30,908 bases of DNA from Methylococcaceae bacterium (GCA_012026715.1 VEPB01000041.1:1-30908); one strand, 5' to 3'; positions 21,723 through 30,423 are shown, counted from the first letter of the stretch. Translations and numbers: made by a program. The notes: a model not told the origin generated them from the letters alone.

Positions 21723-24149
21723 TCAGTGAGCGATCACCGGTTTGGTCGCCCTGCCCTTCTTGCGCTGCGGAACCACCGTATCCGCGGGCTGAGTCGGAAC
21801 CGGTTCCGGCATGCGCTCGAGGGCAACGGCAAGCACTTCGTCGATCCAGCGCACCGGCAAGACCTTCAGGTCGGCCTTGATGTTTTTGGGGATTTCCGCC
21901 AAGTCCTTTTCGTTTTCCTGCGGGATCAATACGGTTTCGATGCCGCCGCGGTGCGCAGCAAGCAACTTTTCCTTGAGCCCGCCGATGGGCAACACTTCAC
22001 CCCGCAACGTGATTTCTCCTGTCATGGCAACCGACGAGCGCACCGGAATCTTGGTCAAGGCCGATACCAGGGCGGTACACATGGCGATGCCGGCACTGGG
22101 GCCATCCTTCGGCGTGGCTCCTTCCGGGACGTGGATATGGACGTCGTGCTTCTGATAAAACGAGGGATCGATACCCAGCTGTTCGGAACGGGTGCGGGCC
22201 ACGGTCAAGGCGGTATGAATGGATTCCTGCATCACCTCCCCGAGCTTGCCGGTGTAGGTTTGCTTGCCGGTGCCCGGCATGATCACAGCTTCGATGGACA
22301 ACAGTTCGCCACCCACTTCGGTCCATGCCAAACCGGTCACCTGACCGACTTGATTGTTTTCCTCGGCATGACCGTAGCGGTAACGCCATACCCCCAGGTA
22401 CTGCTCCAGGCTCTTGGAATTGATCGTCACCTTCTTGGAACTGGGTTTGAGCAACAGACTCTTCACCACTTTGCGGCAAATCTTGGCGATCTCCCGCTCC
22501 AAACTGCGCACCCCGGCTTCCCGCGTATAGTTGCGGATGATGTCCCTCACCGCAGTTTCCTGGAAGTGGATTTCCTGAGGCTTTAAGCCGTTGTTGGCGA
22601 TCTGTTTGGGAACCAGATACTTCAAGGCGATGTTGACCTTTTCGTCCTCGGTGTAGCCGGCGATGCGGATGACTTCCATGCGGTCCAGCAAGGGCGAGGG
22701 GATGTTCATGGTGTTCGCGGTCGCGATGAACATCACCTCCGAGAGATCGAAGTCTACTTCCAGGTAATGATCGTTGAAGGTATGGTTTTGCTCCGGGTCG
22801 AGCACCTCCAGCAACGCCGACGCCGGGTCGCCCCGGAAATCCATGGCCATCTTGTCGATTTCGTCGAGCATGAACATGGGATTGCGGGTCTTCACCTTCG
22901 ACAGGTTCTGCAGGATCTTGCCTGGCAGCGATCCGATATAGGTGCGGCGGTGACCGCGGATCTCCGCCTCGTCCCGCACACCGCCCAATGCCATCCGCAC
23001 ATATTTGCGGTTGGTGGCCTTGGCGATGGACTGGCCCAGCGAGGTCTTGCCGCCGCCCGGGGGACCGACCAGGCACAGGATCGGTCCTTTCATCTTGCGA
23101 ACCCGCTGTTGTACGGCAAGATATTCCAGAATGCGGTCTTTCACCTTTTCCAGGCCGAAGTGGTCGGCTTCAAGAATCTTTTCAGCCAGCCTCAGGTCGT
23201 GGCTGACCTTGGTGCGCTTTTTCCAGGGAACACTGACCATCCAATCGATGTAGTTCCGAATGACCGTGGCCTCCGCCGACATGGCGGACATCAGCTTGAG
23301 CTTGTTGAGTTCGGCATCGGCCTTGGCGCGGGCAGCCTGGGGCATGCCGGACTTTTCGATCTTGCGGGCAAGTTCCTCGATCTCGTTGGGGACGTCATCC
23401 ATTTCCCCCAGCTCCTTCTGGATAGCCTTCATCTGCTCGTTGAGGTAGTACTCCCTCTGGTTCTTCTCCATCTGCTGCTTGACCCGGCCCCGGATGCGCT
23501 TTTCCATCTCCAGGATGTCGACCTCGCTTTCCATGTAGGTCATCAGCTTCTCCAACCGGCCAGCCACGTCAGGCATCTCCAGAATGGCCTGCTTGTCCTC
23601 GATCTTGATGGTCATGTGGGCGGCTATGGTGTCGGCCAGCCGGCTGGTGTCGTCGATGCCGGAAAGGGAATTGAGGACCTCCGGCGGGATCCGCTTGTTC
23701 AGCTTGACGTACTGGTCGAAGGTATTGATAGCGGTCCGGGTCAGGACCTCAACCTCCTGTTCCGACAACAATAATTCGTCGGCCATGGGCGATACTGTCG
23801 CCAGAAAATGGCGGCCTTCGATCCGGAACTTCTCCACCCGGCTGCGCTCGCTGCCTTCCACCAGAACCTTGACGGTGCCGTCGGGCAGCTTCAGCAGTTG
23901 CAGGATGTTCGACAGCGTTCCAACCCGGTAGAGATCCTCAAAGCCCGGGTCATCCACTTCAGCATCCTTTTGAGCAACTAGCAGGATTTGCTTGTTGTCC
24001 TTCATGGCGCTTTCCAGCGCGTGGATGGATCGCTCGCGCCCCACGAACAGCGGGATCACCATATGGGGATAAACCACGACGTCCCGCAGCGGTAGTACCG
24101 GAACGGTGCGTTCGGAGGATAACTCGGCGCTTTGTACTGACGTACTCAT
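21723..24149 (-). CDS. lon: ATP-dependent Lon protease (housekeeping copy in the tig-clpP-clpX-lon block)
   Basis: The product has 808 residues with the standard order: LON substrate-binding domain (about 15-205), coiled-coil linker, AAA+ module and S16 protease domain with the PKDGPSAG Ser and GGLKEK Lys. The Walker A reads GPPGGGKTS, with Gly where most Lon proteins have Val; the G-x4-GKT core is intact. Lon degrades misfolded and short-lived regulatory proteins. The start at the ATG at 24149 (MSTSVQSAEL) is preferred over a TTG at 24164. A sigma-32-like promoter lies 40-65 bp upstream. The C-terminal tail after the protease domain is lysine-rich (QRKKGRATKPVIAH). The gene is followed closely by msrB and ppk1. 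Confidence 0.97.
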   Translation of the reverse strand: MSTSVQSAELSSERTVPVLPLRDVVVYPHMVIPLFVGRERSIHALESAMKDNKQILLVAQKDAEVDDPGFEDLYRVGTLSNILQLLKLPDGTVKVLVEGSERSRVEKFRIEGRHFLATVSPMADELLLSEQEVEVLTRTAINTFDQYVKLNKRIPPEVLNSLSGIDDTSRLADTIAAHMTIKIEDKQAILEMPDVAGRLEKLMTYMESEVDILEMEKRIRGRVKQQMEKNQREYYLNEQMKAIQKELGEMDDVPNEIEELARKIEKSGMPQAARAKADAELNKLKLMSAMSAEATVIRNYIDWMVSVPWKKRTKVSHDLRLAEKILEADHFGLEKVKDRILEYLAVQQRVRKMKGPILCLVGPPGGGKTSLGQSIAKATNRKYVRMALGGVRDEAEIRGHRRTYIGSLPGKILQNLSKVKTRNPMFMLDEIDKMAMDFRGDPASALLEVLDPEQNHTFNDHYLEVDFDLSEVMFIATANTMNIPSPLLDRMEVIRIAGYTEDEKVNIALKYLVPKQIANNGLKPQEIHFQETAVRDIIRNYTREAGVRSLEREIAKICRKVVKSLLLKPSSKKVTINSKSLEQYLGVWRYRYGHAEENNQVGQVTGLAWTEVGGELLSIEAVIMPGTGKQTYTGKLGEVMQESIHTALTVARTRSEQLGIDPSFYQKHDVHIHVPEGATPKDGPSAGIAMCTALVSALTKIPVRSSVAMTGEITLRGEVLPIGGLKEKLLAAHRGGIETVLIPQENEKDLAEIPKNIKADLKVLPVRWIDEVLAVALERMPEPVPTQPADTVVPQRKKGRATKPVIAH

Positions 24150-24188
24150 AAGGAAACCTGTCAATCTTCAACCAGTGTCGGTCAAGGT

Positions 24189-24214
24189 ATGGGGGCGGGC
24201 ATTGCAATTACAAG
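24189..24214 (-). promoter_or_regulatory. Sigma-32-like heat-shock promoter of lon
   Basis: On the minus strand CTTGTA (24214-24209) is followed after 14 nt by CCCCAT (24194-24189). This matches the heat-shock consensus CTTGAA-N13/14-CCCCAT at 11 of 12 positions. The transcript would start near 24182, about 33 nt before the lon ATG. lon is a sigma-32 gene in E. coli. Confidence 0.7.
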
Positions 24215-24397
24215 AGCCACGGGCTGTTTCCGCCAAATTAGACTGCGGAAGCCGAAAAAGTGTAGCTGTGCCGTGGACTTCCGTCGCTCCCAAACCAGAT
24301 CACCTCTCAACGGCTTTTATCCCTTGTTTGCGTGCTTGGCAGACAGCCCCGAGTCGGACGTAAGCGCCGACACGCCACAAGGATCAAAATCACGGTC

Positions 24398-24410
24398 GGG
24401 CCGGCGGCCC
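24398..24410. repeat. Short GC hairpin after clpX
   Basis: GGGCC and GGCCC arms surround GGC, 17 nt after the clpX stop. No run of T follows directly on the minus strand, so this is at most a weak or factor-assisted terminator. It is consistent with lon having its own promoter. Confidence 0.3.
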
Positions 24411-24426
24411 CTTGCAGAAAGGTCTC

Positions 24427-25701
24427 TTACTCGGCGGTGGCAACCTGCTTTTCGGTGCCCTGATAGATCAGATAGGGCTCAGATTCCCCCCGGATTACCT
24501 TCTCATCCACCACGACCTTTGCGATATGCTCGCAGGAAGGCAATTCGTACATCGTGTTCAGCAAGGTATGCTCCATGATAGTCCGCAGTCCGCGTGCGCC
24601 GGTCTTGCGCTCCATGGCTTTCTTGGCGATGCAACGCAAGGCGTCGTCGCGGATTTCCAACTCGCTTCCTTCCATCTCGAACAGTTTCTTGTATTGCTTG
24701 ACCAAGGCGTTCTTGGGTTCGGTCAGGATCCGGATCAAGGCCTCCTGATCCAGTTCTTCCAGGGTCGCAACGACCGGCAGGCGGCCGACGAACTCTGGAA
24801 TCAGCCCGTAGCGGATCAGGTCCTCGGCCTCCACTTCCGCCAGAATTTCTCCGACGTTCTTGGAATCGTCCTTGCTCTTCACGTCGGCCGAAAAGCCGAT
24901 GCCCCCCTTCTCCGAGCGTGCCCGGATCACCTTGTCGAGACCGGCGAAAGCGCCGCCGCAGATGAACAGGATATTCGCGGTGTTGACCTGAAGAAACTCC
25001 TGTTGCGGGTGCTTGCGCCCCCCCTGGGGCGGTACCGATGCCACGGTACCTTCGATCAACTTCAGCAGCGCCTGCTGGACGCCCTCCCCCGAAACGTCGC
25101 GGGTAATCGAGGGGTTGTCGGACTTTCGGGAAATTTTGTCGATCTCGTCGATATAGACGATGCCCGACTCGGCCTTCTCGACGTCGTAGTCGCACTTCTG
25201 CAGGATCTTCTGGATGATGTTTTCGACATCCTCGCCAACGTAGCCCGCTTCGGTCAGGGTGGTGGCATCGGCGATGGTAAAGGGTACGTCCAGCAGCCGC
25301 GCCAGGGTTTCTGCCAGCAGCGTCTTGCCCGATCCGGTCGGCCCGATCAGCAGGATGTTGCTCTTGGCGAGTTCCACGTCGTTTTTCTTGACTTGCGCGC
25401 GCAACCGCTTGTAGTGGTTGTACACGGCAACCGCAAGGATGCGCTTGGCCTTTTCCTGGCCGATCACATATTCGTCGAGGACCGACTTGATCTCCTTGGG
25501 TTTTGGCAGCTTGTCGGTGCCGCCGCCGGAGGTGTCCTGCAATTCCTCCCGGATGATGTCGTTGCAAAGCTCCACACATTCATCGCAAACGAACACGGCT
25601 GGCCCTGCGATCAGCTTCCTGACCTCGTGCTGGCTCTTGCCGCAGAACGAGCAATAAAGAAGCTTACCGCTCCCGTCTTTGCCGTGCTTATCGTCGCTCA
25701 T
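24427..25701 (-). CDS. clpX: ATP-dependent Clp protease ATP-binding subunit ClpX
   Basis: The product has 424 residues, matching E. coli ClpX (424). The N-terminal zinc-binding domain has Cys17, Cys20, Cys39 and Cys42. The AAA+ module has Walker A IGPTGSGKTLLAETLA and Walker B IVYIDEIDKIS. The GGIGFSADV segment contains the IGF loop that docks on ClpP. ClpX unfolds tagged substrates and feeds them to ClpP. The ATG at 25701 has an AGAGGG Shine-Dalgarno 8 nt upstream. It follows clpP by 100 bp holding a strong hairpin. Confidence 0.98.
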   Translation of the reverse strand: MSDDKHGKDGSGKLLYCSFCGKSQHEVRKLIAGPAVFVCDECVELCNDIIREELQDTSGGGTDKLPKPKEIKSVLDEYVIGQEKAKRILAVAVYNHYKRLRAQVKKNDVELAKSNILLIGPTGSGKTLLAETLARLLDVPFTIADATTLTEAGYVGEDVENIIQKILQKCDYDVEKAESGIVYIDEIDKISRKSDNPSITRDVSGEGVQQALLKLIEGTVASVPPQGGRKHPQQEFLQVNTANILFICGGAFAGLDKVIRARSEKGGIGFSADVKSKDDSKNVGEILAEVEAEDLIRYGLIPEFVGRLPVVATLEELDQEALIRILTEPKNALVKQYKKLFEMEGSELEIRDDALRCIAKKAMERKTGARGLRTIMEHTLLNTMYELPSCEHIAKVVVDEKVIRGESEPYLIYQGTEKQVATAE

Positions 25702-25763
25702 CGAATTGCCCTCTTGCTGCAGTCGTTAGACTGTCTTGAAACCTAGTTTGATCTTGCCATGAC

Positions 25764-25789
25764 TCGGGGGGCGTCGGAAATCCCCCCGA
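25764..25789. repeat. Hairpin between clpP and clpX
   Basis: TCGGGGGG (25764-25771) and CCCCCCGA (25782-25789) form an 8-bp stem with a 10-nt loop, 12 nt beyond the clpP stop. An alternative fold uses CGTCGG/CCGACG. No T-run follows on the minus strand, so it is more likely an RNA-stability or attenuating element than a full terminator. Confidence 0.45.
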
Positions 25790-25801
25790 CGTTCGGCACG
25801 A

Positions 25802-26419
25802 TCAAGCGGCTGCCTGCCGATTCACCAATACCTTGTCGATGAGTCCGTAAGCTACCGCGTCGTCTCCGCTCATGAAGTTGTCGCGGTCGGTGTCCACCTG
25901 GATCTTTTCGATCGGCTGACTGGTGTGGTGGGCCAGAATCTTGTTCAGACGATCCCTCACTGCAAGAATCTCCCGGGCATGGATATCGATATCGCTGGCC
26001 TGACCCTGAAAACCACCCAAAGGCTGGTGGATCATGACCCGGGAATGGGGCAGGCAATAGCGCTTCCCCTGAGCTCCGCCAGCCAGCAACAGGGCGCCCA
26101 TGCTGGCCGCCTGACCGATGCACAGGGTACTCACGTCCGGCTTGATGAACTGCATGGTGTCGTAAATCGCCAAGCCGGCGGTCACGACGCCGCCCGGAGA
26201 GTTGATGTAGAGGTGGATGTCCTTGTCGGGGTTCTCCGACTCCAGGAACAGCATCTGGGCAATCACCAGATTCGCCATGTAATCTTCCACCGGCCCGACC
26301 AGGAAAATCACCCGCTCCTTCAGCAGGCGGGAATAGATATCGAACGCCCGCTCGCCGCGAGCGGATTGTTCGATAACGATAGGTACCAGTCCGGTGGCCC
26401 GGGTTTCCATTGTTGTCAT
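25802..26419 (-). CDS. clpP: ATP-dependent Clp protease proteolytic subunit ClpP
   Basis: The product has 205 residues. The catalytic triad is Ser106 (GQAASMGA), His131 (RVMIHQP) and Asp180 (DTDRDNFMS). It forms the two-ring peptidase chamber capped by ClpX. I chose the ATG at 26419 because an AAGGTG Shine-Dalgarno lies 6 nt upstream; GTG 26428 and ATG 26410 are alternatives. It lies 37 bp after tig, so both are probably on one transcript. Confidence 0.98.
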   Translation of the reverse strand: MTTMETRATGLVPIVIEQSARGERAFDIYSRLLKERVIFLVGPVEDYMANLVIAQMLFLESENPDKDIHLYINSPGGVVTAGLAIYDTMQFIKPDVSTLCIGQAASMGALLLAGGAQGKRYCLPHSRVMIHQPLGGFQGQASDIDIHAREILAVRDRLNKILAHHTSQPIEKIQVDTDRDNFMSGDDAVAYGLIDKVLVNRQAAA

Positions 26420-26456
26420 GCTCTGCACCTTAGGGATTCGTGTGGGTAGGAAGCGC

Positions 26457-27767
26457 TCATGCCCCGCTTTGCGGTTGCATCAGTTCACCGAACGGGATCT
26501 GTTCCTCGGTGACCTGGGCATGAGACAGGACGATATCGACGACCTGGTCTTCCAGCACCATGCCTTCCACCTGGCTCAATTGCTCCTTGTTCGAGTAATA
26601 CCAGTTTACGACCTGCTGAGGGTCTTCGTAGCTGAGCGCGATGTCATCGATGACGGCGCGGACCCTTTTCGGATCGGCCTTCACGTTGTGATCTTCCATC
26701 AGCTTGCCCAGCGCCAGCCCCAGCACGACCCGCCGCTTGGCGGTCGGCTCCAGGCGCTGCCGCAGCGCATCCTGATCGATCGGCTGATTGTTTTTCTTGG
26801 CGGTATCGACATAGGGCTTGATCAGGGAATCCAGTTCCTGCGAGACCATTACCGCCGGAAGCGTCAATGCAGCATTGCTGGAATACAATGCATCCATCAC
26901 CGATGTCTTGGTCCTGGCCTGAAGAGCGCGAGTCATCTCGCGTTCCATATTGGATTTGATATCGGCGCGAAAATCGTCGATCAAACCGCTCTCGATGCCG
27001 AATGACTTGACGAATTCCTCGTCGAGTTCGGGCAACACGCTTTCCTCGATCTTGCTGACCTTGACCTTGAATTCTGCGGTCTTGCCTGCCAGGTGAGCAG
27101 CACCGTAATCCGCGGGAAAATCCAGGGTGAATGCGTCCTCGGAATTCGCGGTGCGGCCCACCAGTTTGTCCTCGAATCCAGGGATCAGCTGATTCGAGCC
27201 TAATACCACGTGAAAATCCTCGACCGTGCCATCGGTGAAATTACTGCCGTCCGCTTCGCCCTGGAAGCTGATGGTGAGGCGGTCTTCCAGTGCCGCCGGC
27301 CGCTCCACTTCTCGCCAGGTCTTGCGCTGCCCACGGAGCTTCAGCACCATGGCATCGAGATCCTCGTTACCCACCGCAGAAACAAACTTTTTGACCTGCA
27401 ACTGGGCAAGAGCGATGGTCGCGACCTCGGGCAGCACCTCAAAGTCGGCGATATAACTGAACCCCTCGCCTTCAGACGCCAGATTCGGGGTAATGGTAGG
27501 GCCAGCCGCAGGGTTGAGTTTTTCGGCCTGGACGGCCTCATAGAAACTGGACTGGATAAGGTCCGTCACCACTTCCTGACGCACACCTGAACCATAGCGC
27601 TGCCTGATGATGGATGCCGGCACTTTGCCTGGACGAAAACCGTCGATCTTGGCCTGCCGGGCCAAGTTCTGGAGCCGGCTATCCACCTGCACCTGAATTT
27701 TTTCTTCAGGCAGGTGTACCGTCATTTTTCTGCCCAGTTCCGATGTCGATTCGACAGACACTTGCAT
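26457..27767 (-). CDS. tig: Trigger factor (ribosome-associated chaperone and prolyl isomerase)
   Basis: The product has 436 residues. The ribosome-binding signature GFRPGKVP is at residues 43-50. The FKBP-like prolyl isomerase domain is about 160-245 (DRLTISFQGEADG, GSNQLIPGFEDKLVG). The helical C-terminal arms extend to the end. It shields nascent chains at the ribosome exit tunnel. The ATG at 27767 has GAGG about 8 nt upstream. The leader, between tRNA-Leu and tig, contains three stem-loops. It is the first protein gene of the tig-clpP-clpX-lon-msrB-ppk1 series. Confidence 0.97.
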   Translation of the reverse strand: MQVSVESTSELGRKMTVHLPEEKIQVQVDSRLQNLARQAKIDGFRPGKVPASIIRQRYGSGVRQEVVTDLIQSSFYEAVQAEKLNPAAGPTITPNLASEGEGFSYIADFEVLPEVATIALAQLQVKKFVSAVGNEDLDAMVLKLRGQRKTWREVERPAALEDRLTISFQGEADGSNFTDGTVEDFHVVLGSNQLIPGFEDKLVGRTANSEDAFTLDFPADYGAAHLAGKTAEFKVKVSKIEESVLPELDEEFVKSFGIESGLIDDFRADIKSNMEREMTRALQARTKTSVMDALYSSNAALTLPAVMVSQELDSLIKPYVDTAKKNNQPIDQDALRQRLEPTAKRRVVLGLALGKLMEDHNVKADPKRVRAVIDDIALSYEDPQQVVNWYYSNKEQLSQVEGMVLEDQVVDIVLSHAQVTEEQIPFGELMQPQSGA

Positions 27768-27806
27768 GCTATTGCCTCAACCTTAACTATGTTTGCTCGC
27801 GTGACC

Positions 27807-27824
27807 TGATGGCCCTAGCCATCA
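27807..27824. repeat. Perfect 7-bp stem-loop in the tig leader
   Basis: On the minus strand TGATGGC and GCCATCA pair perfectly around the loop TAGG, 40 nt before the tig ATG. It is not followed by a T-run. Confidence 0.55.
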
Positions 27825-27835
27825 TGAGTGATCGT

Positions 27836-27857
27836 GGCCGAATCAGGCGAATCGGCC
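27836..27857. repeat. Imperfect palindrome between tRNA-Leu and tig
   Basis: GGCCGA and TCGGCC arms form the outer stem, with partial symmetry inside (TC and GA also pair). It is the second of three structured elements in the tRNA-tig spacer and may be an RNA fold or an operator. Confidence 0.4.
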
Positions 27858-27867
27858 GTGGTGGGTG

Positions 27868-27883
27868 CCGCATCCGAATGCGG
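27868..27883. terminator. Stem-loop 9 nt downstream of tRNA-Leu
   Basis: CCGCAT and ATGCGG form a perfect 6-bp stem with a 4-nt loop just after the tRNA CCA end on the minus strand. It could stop or pause transcription or guide 3' processing. A T-run is lacking, so read-through into tig is plausible. Confidence 0.35.
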
Positions 27884-27892
27884 TGGGTGGCT

Positions 27893-27977
<85 letters not shown>

Positions 27978-27994
27978 ATACCGATAAGCGAAAA

Positions 27995-28000
27995 ATTATA
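27995..28000 (-). promoter_or_regulatory. Consensus -10 element of the tRNA-Leu promoter
   Basis: TATAAT on the minus strand lies 17 nt before the mature tRNA 5' end, placing transcription start near 27988. No good -35 is seen at 16-18 nt spacing. Confidence 0.55.
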
Positions 28001-28137
28001 CTCTATTTTCGATTGGCTCTGCCGCCCTCTGTGCAACCGCCTGATTCCGCTCCGATGCGGGGCAAATGGCGCTCGCTCAACCTGCCGCCCCGCCAACCCA
28101 GCCCAACACAGCCGGCGACCTTCGCCGATCCCATTAT

Positions 28138-29067
28138 ATGAACCCCAACCGTCTTTTTCAGCCTGCACTGATGCGGCTCGCGCACAAGTTCGCCCTGCTG
28201 GCGTCCCCCGCGGTCTTTCTGATGGCCTGCGCCGCTGTCAGCTGTCTGGTCGCTTACCCGCTTCATTTCCTGACCGGGGATTTGCTTGGTTTTCACACAC
28301 TCACCAGTCGGGGCGCCTTGGTCGCTCTGGTTCTGGGCTTGGTGGTTCTGGTGCGCCGGTGGGAAATGACGCGAACCGACTTTGGTATTGCTCCCGGCAA
28401 CAGAGAATTTTTTGCGCAATTCCGCGTCGCCTTCGGCGTCGGGATTTTGATGCTGACCTGTCATTTTGGCTTGCTGATTTGGCTGGGTGCTCGCGGCATC
28501 AACATGGAAAAGCTTGAATATGCCCGATTTGTCCGAATGGCCTGGAAAGGGTTGCTGATCGGGGTCGTCGTCGGAATATTTGAGGAGACCGTCTTTCGGG
28601 GATTCTTGCTGGGCGTCTTGCAACGCCATCTTTCACCCTTGCTTGCGGTACCGGCGACGGCGCTCTATTTCAGCGCCTTGCACTTCGTGCACAGTGACAT
28701 GCGGTTTGCGCCCGATCAAATCCAATGGGATTCTAGCTTTCGCTTCGCCCTGGATTCCTTCAGCAATCTTGGCCACATCGCGCTCGATTCGTTTCTGGCG
28801 CTGTTCACTGCCGGAATGTTCTTGTCCTGTGTCCGGCTTGCGTTACCTTATGGATTGGCTTGGTGCATCGGCATTCATGCCGGATGGGTATTCGTCATCA
28901 AGACGCTTAAGCCGTTTACTTACGGCAATCGCCAGTCCGAATGGTTTGCTGTGATTAGCCCCTTCGATGGGGTCATCGGTTATTTGTCCGCCGCCTGGAT
29001 CACGGTTCTGATCCTGGCGCTGACGATACGGCAAGTGCGACAGTCCGATCTGCCCCCCGTCCGATGA
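28138..29067 (+). CDS. CPBP-family intramembrane metalloprotease (CAAX protease/bacteriocin-processing type)
   Basis: The product has 309 residues and about eight membrane helices. The catalytic motifs of the family are present: Glu149-Glu150 in FEETVFRG with Arg154, His182 in FSALHFVHS, and a later His in CIGIHAGW (about 269). Bacterial members are self-immunity proteins, maturation proteases or of unknown role. The ATG at 28138 (MNPNRLFQP) is chosen over the frame's earlier start because the latter adds a non-membrane tail rich in Pro and Ala. The stop overlaps the next gene by 4 bp (ATGA). No bacteriocin gene is visible. Substrate unknown. Confidence 0.87.
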   Translation: MNPNRLFQPALMRLAHKFALLASPAVFLMACAAVSCLVAYPLHFLTGDLLGFHTLTSRGALVALVLGLVVLVRRWEMTRTDFGIAPGNREFFAQFRVAFGVGILMLTCHFGLLIWLGARGINMEKLEYARFVRMAWKGLLIGVVVGIFEETVFRGFLLGVLQRHLSPLLAVPATALYFSALHFVHSDMRFAPDQIQWDSSFRFALDSFSNLGHIALDSFLALFTAGMFLSCVRLALPYGLAWCIGIHAGWVFVIKTLKPFTYGNRQSEWFAVISPFDGVIGYLSAAWITVLILALTIRQVRQSDLPPVR

Positions 29068-29708
29068 CAACCGGCTCGCCTGACGCCGGCGAGGGCGTCA
29101 TCAAGTTCAGGCTCTCGTTTCGTCCGGCACCACCGCCCCGATGTAGCGGCCTGTCGCAACTGGAAGGCTGGCGCCGACTCTTTTTCCGACTGGGATTGAT
29201 TGGCCGAAGCCCAGAGCGCTATGGCGGCTTGGCCTACGGCAACGTGAGCCTTAGAACCGGGGACCGGCGGTTTCTCGTTAGTGGCACCCAAACGGGTGGT
29301 CTGCCCTGCTTGACCGAAGCCGAATACGCCCAGGTCGAAACGTGGGATTTGGCAACCAACCATATCTGGGCAGCGGGTGCTATACGCCCTTCATCCGAGG
29401 CGCTGAGTCACGCTGCGCTTTTCCAGGCCGACCGCGCAATCGGCAGCGTCATCCACGTCCATTGCCCGGAACTGTGGCTTGCGGCCGTACAGGGACGTCC
29501 GGAAATTCCCGTCACCCCGCCAGAATTGGCATACGGAACTGCCGAACTTGCAACCGCCTTGCAGGGCCTAGTGGAACAAGCCCCCGTTGCGGTCATTTGC
29601 ATGGGTGGGCACCAGGATGGGCTGCTGGCCTATGGCGCAACACCGGACGCTGCTGCCAGCGAACTGTTGCGCCTGTTAGCCACCGCCTTCGCTGCTGCAC
29701 CGTGCTGA
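29064..29708 (+). CDS. Class II aldolase/adducin-family protein
   Basis: The product has 214 residues. The family motif YGNVSLR is at about 58-64 and VSGTQTGGL at 72-80 binds phosphate-like groups in relatives. The three zinc-ligand histidines fit at His131 and His133 (VIHVHCPELW) and His183 (GGHQDG). Related enzymes cleave or isomerise sugar phosphates such as fuculose or ribulose phosphate, but the substrate here is unknown. It is coupled by ATGA to the CPBP protease, an unusual partner. The 215-bp stretch after it shows nothing recognisable. Confidence 0.85.
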   Translation: MTTGSPDAGEGVIKFRLSFRPAPPPRCSGLSQLEGWRRLFFRLGLIGRSPERYGGLAYGNVSLRTGDRRFLVSGTQTGGLPCLTEAEYAQVETWDLATNHIWAAGAIRPSSEALSHAALFQADRAIGSVIHVHCPELWLAAVQGRPEIPVTPPELAYGTAELATALQGLVEQAPVAVICMGGHQDGLLAYGATPDAAASELLRLLATAFAAAPC

Positions 29709-29923
29709 AACCGGCCTTGTCACTCCGTTAAGGTGGGCGTATCGTGCCACGGCGCGACGGTTTTGAAACGGCGAGCACTCCGCAGAGTATCACCGTCCGC
29801 GCCAGGCACGTCCTTACTATCCAGCCTATCGCCGACACAGACCGGCTTCGCTGCCGGTGCTACCAGGGCTAATTGCGGCGCTCGCGTTGGGACATCACAA
29901 CCACTTCGTACGGAGGGCAGACC

Positions 29924-30136
29924 ATGAACTTGTTGACCAAGAATGTCGGAGTCAAAGACAAAATGGCCCGCATCGGAATCGGCGGACTCCTGATCCTGCT
30001 GACCGCGACCGGCAGCATCGGCCCTTGGGGATTGATCGGATTGCTGCCGCTGATCACCGGACTGATGGGCACCTGCCCCGCTTACACATTGCTCGGGATA
30101 CACACCGGCGACAAGTCAGAATCCGCTGCTGGCTGA
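29924..30136 (+). CDS. DUF2892-type small inner-membrane protein (YgaP membrane-domain-like)
   Basis: The product has 70 residues. NVGVKDKMARIGIG is followed by one or two hydrophobic helices and the signature TGLMGTCPAYTLLGI, typical of the DUF2892/YgaP transmembrane domain. In YgaP this segment is fused to a rhodanese; here it stands alone. The ATG at 29924 has a GGAGGG Shine-Dalgarno 6 nt upstream, which decides the start. The Cys in GTCPAY is the conserved one. Function unknown; relatives are linked to sulfur metabolism. Confidence 0.85.
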   Translation: MNLLTKNVGVKDKMARIGIGGLLILLTATGSIGPWGLIGLLPLITGLMGTCPAYTLLGIHTGDKSESAAG

Positions 30137-30156
30137 CGCTCGATCCTTCCGCCTAC

Positions 30157-30197
30157 TGCTGCGGTTGCCCGGCCGAACTGCTCGGACAACCGCAGCA
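30157..30197. terminator. Large stem-loop after the DUF2892 gene
   Basis: TGCTGCGGTTG (30157-30167) and CAACCGCAGCA (30187-30197) form a perfect 11-bp stem with a 19-nt loop, 20 nt after the stop. No T-run follows, so it may be a factor-dependent terminator or 3'-end stabiliser. Confidence 0.5.
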
Positions 30198-30253
30198 CCC
30201 CGCTGCCGCCGATCGCGGGAATCCCCGATACCGGCGCTCGCCCACCCCGTCCT

Positions 30254-30283
30254 TTTACAGACCCAGGGCTGGCACCCTATACT
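30254..30283 (+). promoter_or_regulatory. Sigma-70-type promoter upstream of the TolC-family gene
   Basis: TTTACA (30254-30259), an 18-nt spacer and TATACT (30278-30283) form a good match. The transcript would begin near 30290, leaving a leader of about 130 nt before the ATG at 30424. Confidence 0.6.
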
Positions 30284-30423
30284 AGCCGCCTCCGCACGAT
30301 TGCGCCGATAGCCAGTATTTTCGGCACCTTGAGAGCGATTTTCATCCATTGAGGACGGCCCTGGCCGACGTTCGCGTTCCTCATCTCCATTTCCGATCAC
30401 AAGCCCTACAGCTTTCATTCTTG

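Noticed and set aside
24412..25746. 444-codon open frame on the plus strand
   Set aside because: It is the mirror of clpX, a full-length conserved gene on the other strand; no domain is seen.
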